A DNA stretch of 64,000 bases from Anaerolineae bacterium. GTDB lineage: Bacteria > Chloroflexota > Anaerolineae > Aggregatilineales > JAFGMM01. The translations under genes and the position numbers were made by a program. The stretch spans positions 248,001 to 312,000 of the forward strand of contig JAOSJO010000022.1 of NCBI GenBank assembly GCA_027494055.1. Reading direction: 5' to 3'. Shown piece after piece: positions 10,125-19,669 of the stretch. Within the stretch, counting starts at the first letter, position 1. The number at the start of each line of letters is the position of its first letter. The notes under the pieces are model-generated. The model did not search any database and was not told where the DNA came from. It was given only the letters and a program-made list of their open reading frames with translations.

Positions 10125-11236
10125 GGGTCGTCTCCAATCAGGGCCGCCATGCGCCTGTCCAGGGCCGCGTGCGCGAAGTGCGCCGCGACGCGCTGGCGTC
10201 CGGCCTCTCCCATCCGGCGGGCAAGGCCTGGCTCCAGCAACAGCCGGGCGACCGCGCCCACGAGCGCCGCATCCGACGTCGGGTCGATGCAGAAACCGGT
10301 CACGCCGTCCTCGACCGCATCCACCCCGCCGCCGGTGTCGCTCCCGACCACCGGCTTGCCGCAGGCGCTCGCTTCGAGGTACACGATGCCGAACCCCTCG
10401 CCCATCCAGGAGCCGTCAGGGCGCTGCGCGGCAACGCTGGGCATGACGAACACATCGCACGCCTGGTAGGTCGCGGCCAACTGGTCGTCAGGGACGCGGC
10501 CCAGGAACCGCACCTTGTCTGCCACGCCATGCCGCTGCGCGGCGCGCTCCAGGCGCGGGCGGTCATCGCCGTCGCCGGCGATCCAGTACGCCACCGGCGC
10601 GCCGACGCGCCGGGTGATCGCGTCGAGGTTGCGGATCACCATTTCGTGGCCCTTGTAGCGCTCGTCCGCGGCCAGCCGCCCCACCGTGAGCAGGCGAAAC
10701 GGGGGCGTGGGCTGTCGGGGAGGTCGGGCGGGCGCGAACCGGGCCGTGTCCACCACAGGGCGCACGACGTCTACCTGTGCGCCGGGCAGCCGGCGCTGCA
10801 CCGCCTGCGCCGTGTGCGCGCTGATTGCCAGCACGCGCGCCGCGCCGCGCAGCCCGGCCTCCAGTTGGGGCGGCCACGCGCCCCAGACCTCGATACCGTA
10901 GGTCCAGACCCAGTAGCGCACCCCGGCGCGGCGCGCAGCGGCGGCGGCGTAGGGGTGCATCACGAAGACGCGGTCGTACATCGCCCTGCTTCTGCGCAAG
11001 CGCCAGGCGGCTATCCAGTGGCGCACCCGGAAGTACAGCCGGAACAGGAGCGGGTTGCGCGGCGCAAGCGCCCGCACCGGGACGTCCCCCCAGCCGGGGA
11101 ACGCCTGGGGGCGCTCGTGGAGGCTCAGGACGGCGACCTCATGCCCCAGCCGCCGCAGCGACGCGGCAACGTCGCGGCTGTACGTCTCCAGCCCGCCGGT
11201 GAGTTGGGCGTTCAGGACGACAAGAAGAATGCGCAC
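10094..11236 (-). CDS. Family 4 glycosyltransferase (GT-B fold)
   Basis: This 380-residue protein opens RILLVVLNAQLTGGLETYS, the glycine-rich acceptor loop of GT4 enzymes. The donor domain shows LLTVGRLAADERYKGHE, then GEGFGIVYLEASACGKPVVG, the classical E(x7)E motif. The start is a GTG at 11236, 11 nt after the stop of the upstream gene. The 3' end overlaps the start of the asparagine-synthase-like gene by 31 nt. The frame is intact. It should act at the cytoplasmic membrane face on a lipid-linked glycan; specificity unknown. Confidence 0.9.
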   Translation of the reverse strand: MRILLVVLNAQLTGGLETYSRDVAASLRRLGHEVAVLSLHERPQAFPGWGDVPVRALAPRNPLLFRLYFRVRHWIAAWRLRRSRAMYDRVFVMHPYAAAAARRAGVRYWVWTYGIEVWGAWPPQLEAGLRGAARVLAISAHTAQAVQRRLPGAQVDVVRPVVDTARFAPARPPRQPTPPFRLLTVGRLAADERYKGHEMVIRNLDAITRRVGAPVAYWIAGDGDDRPRLERAAQRHGVADKVRFLGRVPDDQLAATYQACDVFVMPSVAAQRPDGSWMGEGFGIVYLEASACGKPVVGSDTGGGVDAVEDGVTGFCIDPTSDAALVGAVARLLLEPGLARRMGEAGRQRVAAHFAHAALDRRMAALIGDDPCAASPASSA

Positions 11237-11247
11237 AACTGACTCTG

Positions 11248-12387
11248 CTACCTCGACATCAGTTCCTGGCAGAAGGCATACGTATCCCGCGCGATGGCGG
11301 TCGCCCCAAAGGCGTCGAGGGCGCGCCGGTAGCTCGCCTCCGCCCGCCGCGCGCGCTCCGCCGGGTCATCGCGCAGGCGGCGCAGGCCGTCGCGCAGGCG
11401 CGCGACGTCGCCTTCGGGGATGACGATGCCGGAGTCGCCCGCGATCTCCGCCGGGCCGGGCAGGTCGGAGACGACGCTCACCACGCGCGACAGGTTAGCC
11501 TCCATGATGACCACGCCGGCCGGCTCGCGCGTGACGCCGACCTGCCTGGAGACGAGCACGAGCACATCCATGCAGCGGTAGTACGGCGGCGTCTGCACGT
11601 GGGGCACGTAGCCACACAACTGCACGCCGCGCCCGCCGCGCGCGGCCTTCAGCCGCCGCTCCGCCTCCGCCTTGAAGGGGCCATCCCCCAGCGAGAGGAA
11701 GCTCCACGCGCCCTCAAGGCCCTCCAGGGCGGCGACCAGGTCGGGGAGGCCCTTCGCGTGTTCGTGCCGCCCCACAAACCCGACCACGAAATCGCCGAGG
11801 CCCAGCCGCCGCCTGAGTTCCGGCTCGTCGCCCGGACGCCAATGGCGCTCGTCCGCGCCGGTGATGACCCGGTGCAGGATCGGCTGCGTGACGCCCTCCG
11901 CGTGGAGCCGGTCGATCACCTCCTGCGTGCCGGTCGAGAAGGCGGCCAGGTTACGCAGCGCGAAGCGGTGCCGCTGCACGCGGTCGAAGCGGTCCAGCCG
12001 GGAGGGGACGTTCGTCGAAGTGCAGCAGATGATTCTGGCGTCGGGCGCATAAAGCTTCTTGTAGAGGATGACCTGCGGCATCACGTAGGTCTGAGGGTCC
12101 GCATAGACCCATATGATGTCGGGCTTGAGCTGCCTGAAGCGCAGGTCCAGGGAGCGGTAGACGTAGCGGCCCGACCCCGGCGCGACGACGCCCAGGGGGA
12201 TGACCCGGTAGTTGCCGTGGCGCTCCGGCGCGGGCACGAACTCGACCCGCCGCCCGTAGCTGTGATTCATCCAGTAGCGCGGCGGCAGCACCGTCACCCG
12301 CGCATCCGGGTAGCACTCGGCCAGCCGCGCCCACCGGACCCGGTTGCACGGATCGACCTGATTGTGCCCCAGCACGACGATGTTCAC
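11248..12387 (-). CDS. Family 4 glycosyltransferase (GT-B fold)
   Basis: The 379-residue product starts at a GTG (12387) with AGGGGG seven bases upstream; the first strand is NIVVLGHNQVDPCNRVRW. The C-terminal domain has VVGFVGRHEHAKGLPDLVAA, the usual GT4 strand entering the donor site, and REPAGVVIMEANLSRVVSVV in the position of the E(x7)E motif. An in-frame region upstream of 12387 has no family similarity and is left out. Intact frame. Neighbours lie 11 nt and 16 nt away in the same operon. Confidence 0.85.
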   Translation of the reverse strand: MNIVVLGHNQVDPCNRVRWARLAECYPDARVTVLPPRYWMNHSYGRRVEFVPAPERHGNYRVIPLGVVAPGSGRYVYRSLDLRFRQLKPDIIWVYADPQTYVMPQVILYKKLYAPDARIICCTSTNVPSRLDRFDRVQRHRFALRNLAAFSTGTQEVIDRLHAEGVTQPILHRVITGADERHWRPGDEPELRRRLGLGDFVVGFVGRHEHAKGLPDLVAALEGLEGAWSFLSLGDGPFKAEAERRLKAARGGRGVQLCGYVPHVQTPPYYRCMDVLVLVSRQVGVTREPAGVVIMEANLSRVVSVVSDLPGPAEIAGDSGIVIPEGDVARLRDGLRRLRDDPAERARRAEASYRRALDAFGATAIARDTYAFCQELMSR

Positions 12388-12403
12388 GCAGAAACCCCCT
12401 GCG

Positions 12404-13429
12404 CTATGCGCTGCCCTGCGGCTGGCGGCTGCTTGCCCGGCGCGCCAGCCGCCGCAGGCGGTACCGGGCGCGGTCGAACGCTGCCAGGCTGTCCGCCAGC
12501 CAGGGATAGGGCACCCACCGCCCGAATAATATGTACACCAAAGCGTGTATGCGGTTTCTGAGGTCAAGCGCCCTGAAACAGCGCCGCATGGTTGAGACGC
12601 CCTCCCCGCGCCGCCGGTTGCGCAGCAGCGCGCAGCCGTGCTCGTACTGCGCGCGCGCCATCGCGCCTTCGACGCCCAACTGCCGCCGCGCGTCCGCGGA
12701 GAGGGCGGCAGCGAGCTTCCTGAGCGCGTGAAGCTGGCCGGCGGTATGCGCGAGCGCTTCCGCCGCGTCGCCCTCCAGCCGCGCCGGAACCTTGCGATAG
12801 AGCGCGACCGGCGCGCCGGGCAGGTAGGCGAACGCCGCGCCGGCGTGCGCCATGCGCAGCCAGAAATCGTAGTCCTCGCAGCGGGTCATGGTCTCGTCGA
12901 AGCCGCCCACCCGCTCGACCCATTCCCGGCGCACGAGCGCGGGCAGCAGTTGGAACAGCCCGCCATGCCGGACCATCAGCGGCAACAGGTCGCCCGACGT
13001 GTAATGCCTGGCTGCCGGGTACGCCCACGTGTGGCCGGGATTGCCGTCAACGAACAGGTGAGAGACGCCGTAGACGACCGCATACCGGGCATTCTCCGCC
13101 AGGAATTCGGCCTGCGCGGCGATCTTGTCCGGGCACAGCACGTCATCGGCGTCGAGGAACTGGATGTACGCCCCGCGCGCCAGCCGCAGCCCGGCGTTGC
13201 GCGCCGCCCCACGCCCCCGGTTCGCCTGATACGCGTAGCGAACCCGGTCGCCATAGCGCGCGCGCAGGAGCGCAGCCGTGCCGTCGGTGGAGCCGTCATC
13301 GATCACGATGATCTCGATGTTCGGGTACGTCTGCGCCAGCGCGCTGTCGATGGCCTCGCAAATCCACTGGCGCATGTTGTACGTGGGGATGACGACCGAG
13401 ACGAGTGCATCGCTTGTTTCATGCGTCAT
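12404..13429 (-). CDS. Family 2 glycosyltransferase (GT-A fold)
   Basis: The 341-residue protein carries a textbook GT2 domain: VSVVIPTYN near the N-terminus, IDDGSTDG, then FLDADDVL as the DxD-type donor/metal site, and ETMTRCEDYDFWLRMA with the ED catalytic-base motif. The region after about residue 230 is predicted helical and may be an acceptor-binding or membrane-association part. The ATG at 13429 was chosen because in-frame sequence upstream has no family character. It lies 8 nt after the methyltransferase gene. The frame is intact. Confidence 0.9.
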   Translation of the reverse strand: MTHETSDALVSVVIPTYNMRQWICEAIDSALAQTYPNIEIIVIDDGSTDGTAALLRARYGDRVRYAYQANRGRGAARNAGLRLARGAYIQFLDADDVLCPDKIAAQAEFLAENARYAVVYGVSHLFVDGNPGHTWAYPAARHYTSGDLLPLMVRHGGLFQLLPALVRREWVERVGGFDETMTRCEDYDFWLRMAHAGAAFAYLPGAPVALYRKVPARLEGDAAEALAHTAGQLHALRKLAAALSADARRQLGVEGAMARAQYEHGCALLRNRRRGEGVSTMRRCFRALDLRNRIHALVYILFGRWVPYPWLADSLAAFDRARYRLRRLARRASSRQPQGSA

Positions 13430-13437
13430 ACAACCCG

Positions 13438-14847
13438 CTACCTCAGATGAACGAGAAGACGTATCAGGTCGAACGGCTTGCGCGCGACATCCCGCCAGGA
13501 GAGCGGCGCGATCCCAGCGCCGAAGTAATAGACGCGGAGAAACCGTCGCCAATGCTGCCCGAATGTTTCCTGGAGGCCGGCGGGCAACTGCCGATAGAAT
13601 CTGCGCGCAGCCTGTAGCGCTTTAGGACCCGCAAGAGGATTCGTTTGTTCGGGTATCGCGGCTGGAGCAGCGACTTCCAGGACCGGGGCAAACGTGCCCC
13701 CTACCAGCAGCAGGCGGCAGATTGTTGCCGCCATGAACCAATCTGGATCGTGGGCCAGATCGACAGGCTGACCCATCTGACACAGCAGTGACCGGTTGAT
13801 GAAGAACAACTCACCACTGAGGCGAGGCGTCTTGATTGTGATCTGTTCCTTCGCCGACTCTTTCCACCGCTGCATAAGCAGGTGGCATTCCAATCCGCCC
13901 TGATTCCACGCAATCTCTGGCGCTTCACGGGCAGTAGCATAATCGGGTCTGCTGCGCTCGTTGAGGACGTCCCATGCGGCTTTCAGATGTTGCGCCGAAT
14001 GCTCCAGGGCGCTGTTCCAGTATAACAGGTGGGTGGCCCTGGATTGACCGGCGATTGCGAACGCCATGGGGAGGTCGGCGGCGATGGTGTGGGACGCAGC
14101 GCCGAAAAACGCCTCGATGCTCGGATCAGCGTCGCCGAGCCAGGTGACGTGCTCGGGCGCGACCTCGATAGGCCATTGCACGAGATCGCGCCGCACACCG
14201 GTACGGCTGTCAACAATCAGCGCGTAACCTGGCGCGGGTGGCGCGGCGATCAAGCCGTCATCACCCGGCGTGAGGAGGGTTAACCCGCGTCCAGCCATCG
14301 TGGAGACAGATTGCCAGCGGTATGTTGCCAGGAACCGGTCAACCGCTTCTCTCTTTTCTCCGAACAGGCGGGTATCGTGAACGACAATGAGCGATGAGCG
14401 GCGCAATAGCGGCCAGAAGTGCGCCAACTCGTCCGCCAGAAGTGAAGGGAGGGAGTCCAGGAATAGCAGATCGACTTTTGCTAACTGCCCTTGCAGATTC
14501 GATTCCAAGGAACTCTGATTGTAGAAACACACCCTCTTTTGAAGGCCGAATCTGAGCGCAAGAGACTCGACGCCATAGTCGGCAACATCAAAGGTTACGA
14601 TCTTCGATCCCGGCAAATCGTCATCGTCGAGCGCCTTTGCCATCGCCAGCGTGGATACGCCGACGTTGGTGCCGGTTTCAACAATGGTGTTGGCCTTCAT
14701 CAGGCGCACCAGCGAATAGAGCGCAAAGGCAACATCTATCTCAACGGGATTCCCTGATCTGACTGCTCGAAAACGTGGATCCACAGGGTCCGACGTGCTG
14801 CCGAATTCCTTCAGGAAGTGCTTCAACAGGTCCCCGATGTGTTTCAT
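13438..14847 (-). CDS. Two-part protein: class I SAM methyltransferase domain plus uncharacterised C-terminal domain
   Basis: Residues about 1-200 look like a Methyltransf_24-type SAM-dependent methyltransferase: IVETGTNVGVSTLAMAKAL is motif I (the SAM glycine loop), followed by VDLLFLDSLPS and an IVVHDT strand. Such domains modify sugars or aglycones in surface-polymer loci. The remaining 270 residues are not clearly assignable; GELFFINRSLL and DLAHDPDWFMA recall the acceptor half of a GT2 enzyme but no DxD is evident. The gene is visibly richer in A+T than its neighbours and has no frameshift in 1.4 kb, which suggests recent acquisition. The ATG at 14847 follows GAGG at a normal distance. 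Confidence 0.65.
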   Translation of the reverse strand: MKHIGDLLKHFLKEFGSTSDPVDPRFRAVRSGNPVEIDVAFALYSLVRLMKANTIVETGTNVGVSTLAMAKALDDDDLPGSKIVTFDVADYGVESLALRFGLQKRVCFYNQSSLESNLQGQLAKVDLLFLDSLPSLLADELAHFWPLLRRSSLIVVHDTRLFGEKREAVDRFLATYRWQSVSTMAGRGLTLLTPGDDGLIAAPPAPGYALIVDSRTGVRRDLVQWPIEVAPEHVTWLGDADPSIEAFFGAASHTIAADLPMAFAIAGQSRATHLLYWNSALEHSAQHLKAAWDVLNERSRPDYATAREAPEIAWNQGGLECHLLMQRWKESAKEQITIKTPRLSGELFFINRSLLCQMGQPVDLAHDPDWFMAATICRLLLVGGTFAPVLEVAAPAAIPEQTNPLAGPKALQAARRFYRQLPAGLQETFGQHWRRFLRVYYFGAGIAPLSWRDVARKPFDLIRLLVHLR

Positions 14848-14882
14848 GGGCTTCAACCTCTGTCCTGAGCCGAGCATCGGCG

Positions 14883-15842
14883 TCAACCCAGCCCTGGCCG
14901 CTTCACCATCGCCCGCAGCCGCAACGCCGCCAGGCGCAGCCACACCGCCTTCTCATAGCCGATGCGTCGCGCCACCGCCATGAAGCGCGGGCGCGCCGGC
15001 GCAAACGTCGGGCAGACTGAAAACACGCAGTCTGCAAGGATGCTGCGGAACATCGCGCGGTCTGCGAAGAACAGGCGCTCGGCGCAGTCATAATAACAGA
15101 AGGCGAGCATCTCCCGCCGCGCCTCCGTGAGCTGCCCGGTCCGTTCCAGGAACGCCTGCGCGTTTGTGAAGATCGCCAGCCGGCTCAGCGCCATCGCCGC
15201 GTCGCCGCTATCGTTGATGCGCGGGCGGCCATGGACGCGATACCAGCCGGCGTTTCCCGGCAGGTAGGCCGCCCGGCCACCATGGAGCGCAAGCCGCAGT
15301 AGGAAGTCCATCTCCTGGTGGCGCGGGATGGCCTCGTCCCACATCACCTGTCTGGCAAGCCCAGCCCTGACGATCAGGGTGAGTGTGGGGCACCCCGCCC
15401 ACCCGCAGGAGAGGATCGCGTCAACCACGTCGCCCACCGGGTAGTTCCGCTCGAAAGCCTCCGCGCCCGTCTGGACCCACCGCATCACGTAGTCAGAATA
15501 GGCGATGTCATATTCCGGGGCGGCGTCGAGAAAGGCAACCTGCGCATCGACCTGCTGCGCGTTCAGCCAATCGTCGTCGTCCAGAAACTTGACATACCGC
15601 CCGCGCGCGGCGCGCAGGCCGGCGTTGCGCGCTGCGTTGCTCCCCCGGTGATCCTGGAACAGCGCCCGGTACGGCGCCCCCAACGTGCGCAGGTACGCCG
15701 GCGTGCCGTCGGCGCTGCCATCATCGACGATGATGACCTCGCAGGCGCACGCCAACCCGCCCGCAAACGAGGCGAGCGCCTCCTGCAGCAGGGGCAGACG
15801 GTTGTAGGTCGGGATGATGATGGAGAGGTCAGGAGACGACAT
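14883..15842 (-). CDS. Family 2 glycosyltransferase (GT-A fold)
   Basis: The 319-residue protein begins near LSIIIPTYNRLPLLQ, continues with IVDDGSADGTPAYL and KFLDDDDWL (the donor/metal DDD site), and has WDEAIPRHQEMDFLLRLA as the acceptor-side motif. The ATG at 15842 has AGGGGAG upstream; a second in-frame ATG at 15866 would add eight residues. It sits 46 nt after the GT4 gene and 35 nt before the methyltransferase gene. Intact frame; specificity unknown. Confidence 0.88.
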   Translation of the reverse strand: MSSPDLSIIIPTYNRLPLLQEALASFAGGLACACEVIIVDDGSADGTPAYLRTLGAPYRALFQDHRGSNAARNAGLRAARGRYVKFLDDDDWLNAQQVDAQVAFLDAAPEYDIAYSDYVMRWVQTGAEAFERNYPVGDVVDAILSCGWAGCPTLTLIVRAGLARQVMWDEAIPRHQEMDFLLRLALHGGRAAYLPGNAGWYRVHGRPRINDSGDAAMALSRLAIFTNAQAFLERTGQLTEARREMLAFCYYDCAERLFFADRAMFRSILADCVFSVCPTFAPARPRFMAVARRIGYEKAVWLRLAALRLRAMVKRPGLG

Positions 15843-15888
15843 CGCCTTCTCCCCTGAGCTGTCCATCACAACGCGCACTCCTCTCCGT

Positions 15889-17097
15889 TCAGGCAGGACG
15901 GCCAAAGACCGCTGCGCGCGCCGCATCGAAGCGAGGGCCAACCGCCTCGAAGGACAGGTGCGCACGCGCATAAGCCACGCCGGCCTGCGCCATCGCGGCG
16001 CGGCGGCGCGGGTCGGCCAGCAGGTCGAGAATCGCCGCCGCAAGCGAGTCCGCGTCCTGCCCGGTGAGGACGCCGGCCCCGCTCTCGGCAAGCGCCGTCT
16101 CCGGGCCGCCGCAGCGGGTCGAAACCACCGGCAGGCCACACGCCATGGCCTCCGACACCGGAAAGCCGTAACCCTCCTGGCGCGAGGCCACAACCAGAAG
16201 CGTCGCGCGCCGGTACCACGGCGCAAGGTCCGTGTGGCGCGGCAGCCTGCCGAGGAACCGCACGCGGTCCGCGATGCCCAGCGCCGCACACAGATCGACC
16301 AGATCGGGCGCAGGCTCGCCGCCGACCACCCACAGGCTGGCGTCGGCCTCCCGGCGCACCTGCGCGAAGGCCTGAAACAGCAGCGGCGCGTTCTTGCGCG
16401 GGTCGTTCAGGCGCGCCGCCACGAACAGCAGCGCGGGCGGGCCGTCGTGCTGCGCCCCGCCACGGGGCGCGTAGACCGCCGTGTCCACCGGGAGCGGGAG
16501 CGTGCGGACGTTCGCGCCGGGCGCGAACGCGCGCACGCAGGCGGCGGTGTGATCGCTCGCGGCGAGCACCAGGGAGGCCGCGAGGAAGCTCTGCCGTTCC
16601 TGCGCCTCCCGCGCCGGCCAGGAGGCGTCCCGGAGCTGCCGCGCAGCCGCCAGGTCGCCGCCCGCAAGCTGGCTTTCCAGCTCATCGCGCACCGTGGTGC
16701 AGACCCAGCAGAGCGCGGGAACCCGGTCCGCAAGATGCCGCAGCACGCGCGGGACGGTGGGGTTCGAGAACACAAACTCGTCGTAGGCGCGCAGGTGTGG
16801 CCGCAGACGCCGGGCGAACCACCGGTTCCGGAGGTCGGCGGACCGCCCAGGGAAGACAGGGAAGGCCATGACCGTCATGCCGGCTTGCACGCCGCGCTGC
16901 ACGGTGGGCAGGGCGGTCAGCCGGGCGAACAGCCGCCGAACGCGGCCCTGCGGCGCTGCGCCATCCAGCGTGCCGGGATAGGCTACGGTGGGCTGCGCGC
17001 CGCCCCGCTTGAGCAACTCGTGAACGGCCTGGTTCATGGCGAACGTGCCGCCGCCGCCCACGCCTTCTACGATCATGAGCGCCTTACGCCTGCGCAC
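15889..17097 (-). CDS. Family 4 glycosyltransferase (GT-B fold)
   Basis: This 402-residue product starts at a GTG (17097). The N-terminal acceptor domain begins ALMIVEGVGGGGTFAMNQAV. The donor domain has LLFVAARLNDPRKNAPLLFQ and SRQEGYGFPVSEAMACGLPV, the E(x7)E-type GT4 signature. The frame is intact. A 104-nt gap with an A+T-rich degenerate repeat separates it from the pyruvyl transferase upstream, so this gene could begin a second transcript. Confidence 0.88.
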   Translation of the reverse strand: MRRRKALMIVEGVGGGGTFAMNQAVHELLKRGGAQPTVAYPGTLDGAAPQGRVRRLFARLTALPTVQRGVQAGMTVMAFPVFPGRSADLRNRWFARRLRPHLRAYDEFVFSNPTVPRVLRHLADRVPALCWVCTTVRDELESQLAGGDLAAARQLRDASWPAREAQERQSFLAASLVLAASDHTAACVRAFAPGANVRTLPLPVDTAVYAPRGGAQHDGPPALLFVAARLNDPRKNAPLLFQAFAQVRREADASLWVVGGEPAPDLVDLCAALGIADRVRFLGRLPRHTDLAPWYRRATLLVVASRQEGYGFPVSEAMACGLPVVSTRCGGPETALAESGAGVLTGQDADSLAAAILDLLADPRRRAAMAQAGVAYARAHLSFEAVGPRFDAARAAVFGRPA

Positions 17098-17125
17098 CCT
17101 GGCGTCTCCGTCTGCGAAGAGAATT

Positions 17126-17158
17126 GACCACGGATAACACGGATTACACGAATAATAG
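17126..17158. repeat. Degenerate short tandem repeat in the operon gap
   Basis: The gap holds consecutive approximate copies of a nine-base unit (CACGGATAA, CACGGATTA, CACGAATAA). Similar units occur in other intergenic stretches here, for example a CACGAAAG-type array at 19,863-19,945. These look like a dispersed intergenic repeat type with no coding content. Confidence 0.6.
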
Positions 17159-17201
17159 ACATTCTATTGAGAAGTCGGCCCATCGATGCGCTTGAGTCTG
17201 T

Positions 17202-18356
17202 TCACAGGCCCAACAGCGCATCGACCTCTGCCCACATGGTCACGACCTTGCTTCGGTGTTCCGCAGCGCGCCGCTTGAGCGCGTCGATCAACGCCGCGCG
17301 CCGGGGTTCTTCCGTGAGCGCGGCCAGCTTCGCGCCAATCGCCGCGTCATCGGCGTGGGTGTCGAGCAGGTTTTCGGGGCAGCCATAGTCCTCGAACAGC
17401 GCCCGGTACTTGTGACTCCAGGACGTGCCCAGGCAGGGGACGCCCTGCGAGAGCGCGCCGACCAGCGCGTGGTACCGCGACCCGATCAGGACAAAGACGC
17501 TGCCGAGAATCCCTTTCAGGAGGACGGGATCGGCCTCGTATATGAGGCGGGCCGAATGCCCTGCCGTCTCCTCAATGAGCCGTTGCAGCAGCGCGACCAG
17601 CCGCCGGTCTGCCTCGATCTCGTGCAGTATGATGACCGGCTCGATCCCCCGCGCCAGAAGCTGCCGCGCGCAACGCGCCAGGAACGTCAGGTATGCCTGC
17701 CCCACCGCCGGCGGCGTGTGGCTGATCATCTTGGCGTTGGGCACGATGCCCCCTATCCTGGCCTCCTGCGCGAAGTGCGGGGGCGTCGCGCCTTCGACCA
17801 GAACGGTGAAATCCGGGCAGGTCCTGACGTGCGCGAGGCGGTCGCTCGTCTCGGCGACGAACCGGTACGAATACACGTCCCGCGCAAAAATCAGGTCGGC
17901 GCTCGCCACAATATCGGCAAAGGCCTTTCTGCGCGCGGCGTCGCGGAATGGCCCAAGCGCCTGCGGGAGCAGGATCATCTTCTTGCCCTGCTTCTTCCAG
18001 CGCTTCATCTGTGCGGCATGGTCCACGGTGTTGGCAAGCGCCCACTGATCGCCGTGACAGAACCCCGTGAAATCCAGAACGGCGTCGATCTCGCCGTCGG
18101 AGACCAGGTCGAGCGCCGCCCGGTACTGCCGCATCATGGCGCGGTAGGCGATGGTGCCCCGGATGTGCCAGCGCGGCGGGGCGTTCAGCTTTGGGCGAAT
18201 GCCCAGCGGGATCCGCTGCGCGCAGAGGCCAGGGGCGGTGGCGGCGGATGCGAACGTCACCGCGCCGGGGACGCTGCGGAAATGCTGCAACACGGCGTGC
18301 AACATCAGTTCATCGCCCTTGTTCTTGAACTGCCCGCCGACCAGCTCAAGGATCAC
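17202..18356 (-). CDS. Polysaccharide pyruvyl transferase family protein
   Basis: The 384-residue protein resembles the polysaccharide pyruvyl transferase (CsaB/WcaK-like) family, GT-B-like enzymes that add ketal pyruvate from PEP to sugars of surface polymers. Visible family features are the N-terminal [13 protein letters not shown], the central [15 protein letters not shown], and the late [20 protein letters not shown] (SRYHA motif). A GTG at 18356 overlaps the TGA of the ABC ATPase gene (GTGA, 4 nt), implying coupled translation. The frame is intact. Pyruvyl groups often tether S-layer proteins, but no S-layer gene is seen here. Confidence 0.85.
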   Translation of the reverse strand: MILELVGGQFKNKGDELMLHAVLQHFRSVPGAVTFASAATAPGLCAQRIPLGIRPKLNAPPRWHIRGTIAYRAMMRQYRAALDLVSDGEIDAVLDFTGFCHGDQWALANTVDHAAQMKRWKKQGKKMILLPQALGPFRDAARRKAFADIVASADLIFARDVYSYRFVAETSDRLAHVRTCPDFTVLVEGATPPHFAQEARIGGIVPNAKMISHTPPAVGQAYLTFLARCARQLLARGIEPVIILHEIEADRRLVALLQRLIEETAGHSARLIYEADPVLLKGILGSVFVLIGSRYHALVGALSQGVPCLGTSWSHKYRALFEDYGCPENLLDTHADDAAIGAKLAALTEEPRRAALIDALKRRAAEHRSKVVTMWAEVDALLGL

Positions 18357-19669
18357 CCGACTCCCCCCACATCGCCCGCGCCACGCGGGTCGCCCGCGCC
18401 ATCGAGACGCCATGTATGCGGGATGAGAAGCCCGCGCCGGTTGTAGGGCAGCCGGCCCGTTCCGAAGAAGTCGCCCTCCACCACGGTGAGCCGGTGCGCC
18501 TGTTCGATGCGGTCGGTCCAATCGCCGCCGGCCTTCGCCCACAGCGCCAGGTGATACTGGCCGGGCGGCAGCGGCAGGCGCGGGACGCAGCAGGTGAAAT
18601 GCCCCTGCGCCGGCAGGTCATGGAAGAGGTCCCCCACCAGGTCGGATTTGCACATGAACAGAAACTCGCCCAGCGCGCCGAAGAAACTGATCCCAACCTT
18701 GACCTGGCTGACCCGCTCGCCGCCATGCACTTCGTACCCCAGCCGGATCACGATGTCCTGTCCCGAGGCGACGGCGTCCAGCCGGCTCCCGTTGGGGTGC
18801 TGCACCTGCAACGCCGTGAAGCGGAGCCGCCCGTCGCCGGCGCGGTCCGTGCGCGCGCGCAGGGGCACGCTCAGGGCGCGCGCGGTAGCACCCAGGTACG
18901 CGCGAATCGCCTGGTCTGTGGGCAATGCCGCCTGGAGTCTGCCGTCATGGAGCCATAGGCCCCGGTTGCACAGCGCCTCGATGGCCGCCATGTTGTGGCT
19001 CACGAAGAGCACCGTCCGCCCCTGGCCGGCCACCTCGCCCATCTTGCCCAGGCACTTCTTCTGAAACGCCGCATCCCCCACCGCCAGCACCTCGTCCACC
19101 AGCAGTATCTCTGGCTCCAGGTGCGCCGCCACCGCGAACGCCAGCCGCAGGTACATCCCGCTGGAGTAGTGCTTCACCGGCGTGTCGATGAAGCGCGCGA
19201 TCTCGGCAAAGTCCACAATCGCGTCGAACTTGCGGTCGATCTCCGCGCGCGTCATGCCCAGGATCGCGCCATTGAGGTAGATGTTCTCGCGCCCGGTCAG
19301 CTCCGGGTGGAAGCCCGTGCCCACCTCCAGCAGCGACCCCACGCGCCCGTACACGTCGGCGCAGCCCTCGGTCGGCTCGGTGATGCGCGCGAGCACCTTG
19401 AGGAGCGTGCTCTTCCCCGCGCCGTTCCCCCGATGACGCCCACCACCTCGCCGCGTTCCACCGCGAACGACACGTCCTTAAGCGCCCAGATCGTCTCGCT
19501 CGAGTCCCGCCGCGCCGTCGGCCTGCCCGCGCAGCAACCGGCCCGCGCGCCTGAACGGCGCGGTGAAGGTATCCGCCAGCGTATCGCGCAGCGTGCGGTA
19601 CCCCGCCGGCCGGCTGCCGATGCGGTATTGCTTGCCCAGGCCCTCGACACGGATGGCGGTGTTGTTCAT
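18353..19669 (-). CDS. wzt: ABC transporter ATPase for polysaccharide export, Wzt-like (two frameshifts)
   Basis: The product is the nucleotide-binding subunit of a polysaccharide exporter. It has a Walker A region, the signature [12 protein letters not shown], Walker [13 protein letters not shown] and the H-loop FVSHNM. About 170 further residues form a beta-rich domain of the kind that binds the glycan cap in Wzt. The ATG at 19669 starts [14 protein letters not shown]. The frame breaks near 19,505 and again inside Walker A: five C at 19437-19441 read [10 protein letters not shown], while six bases would give [12 protein letters not shown]. No Wzm permease gene lies nearby, although partners are normally adjacent. 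It is the first gene of the leftward operon. Confidence 0.85.

Noticed and set aside
17126-17158. CRISPR array
   Set aside because: The units are nine bases, degenerate and contiguous with no spacers, and no cas genes are present. No CRISPR array was seen anywhere in the window.
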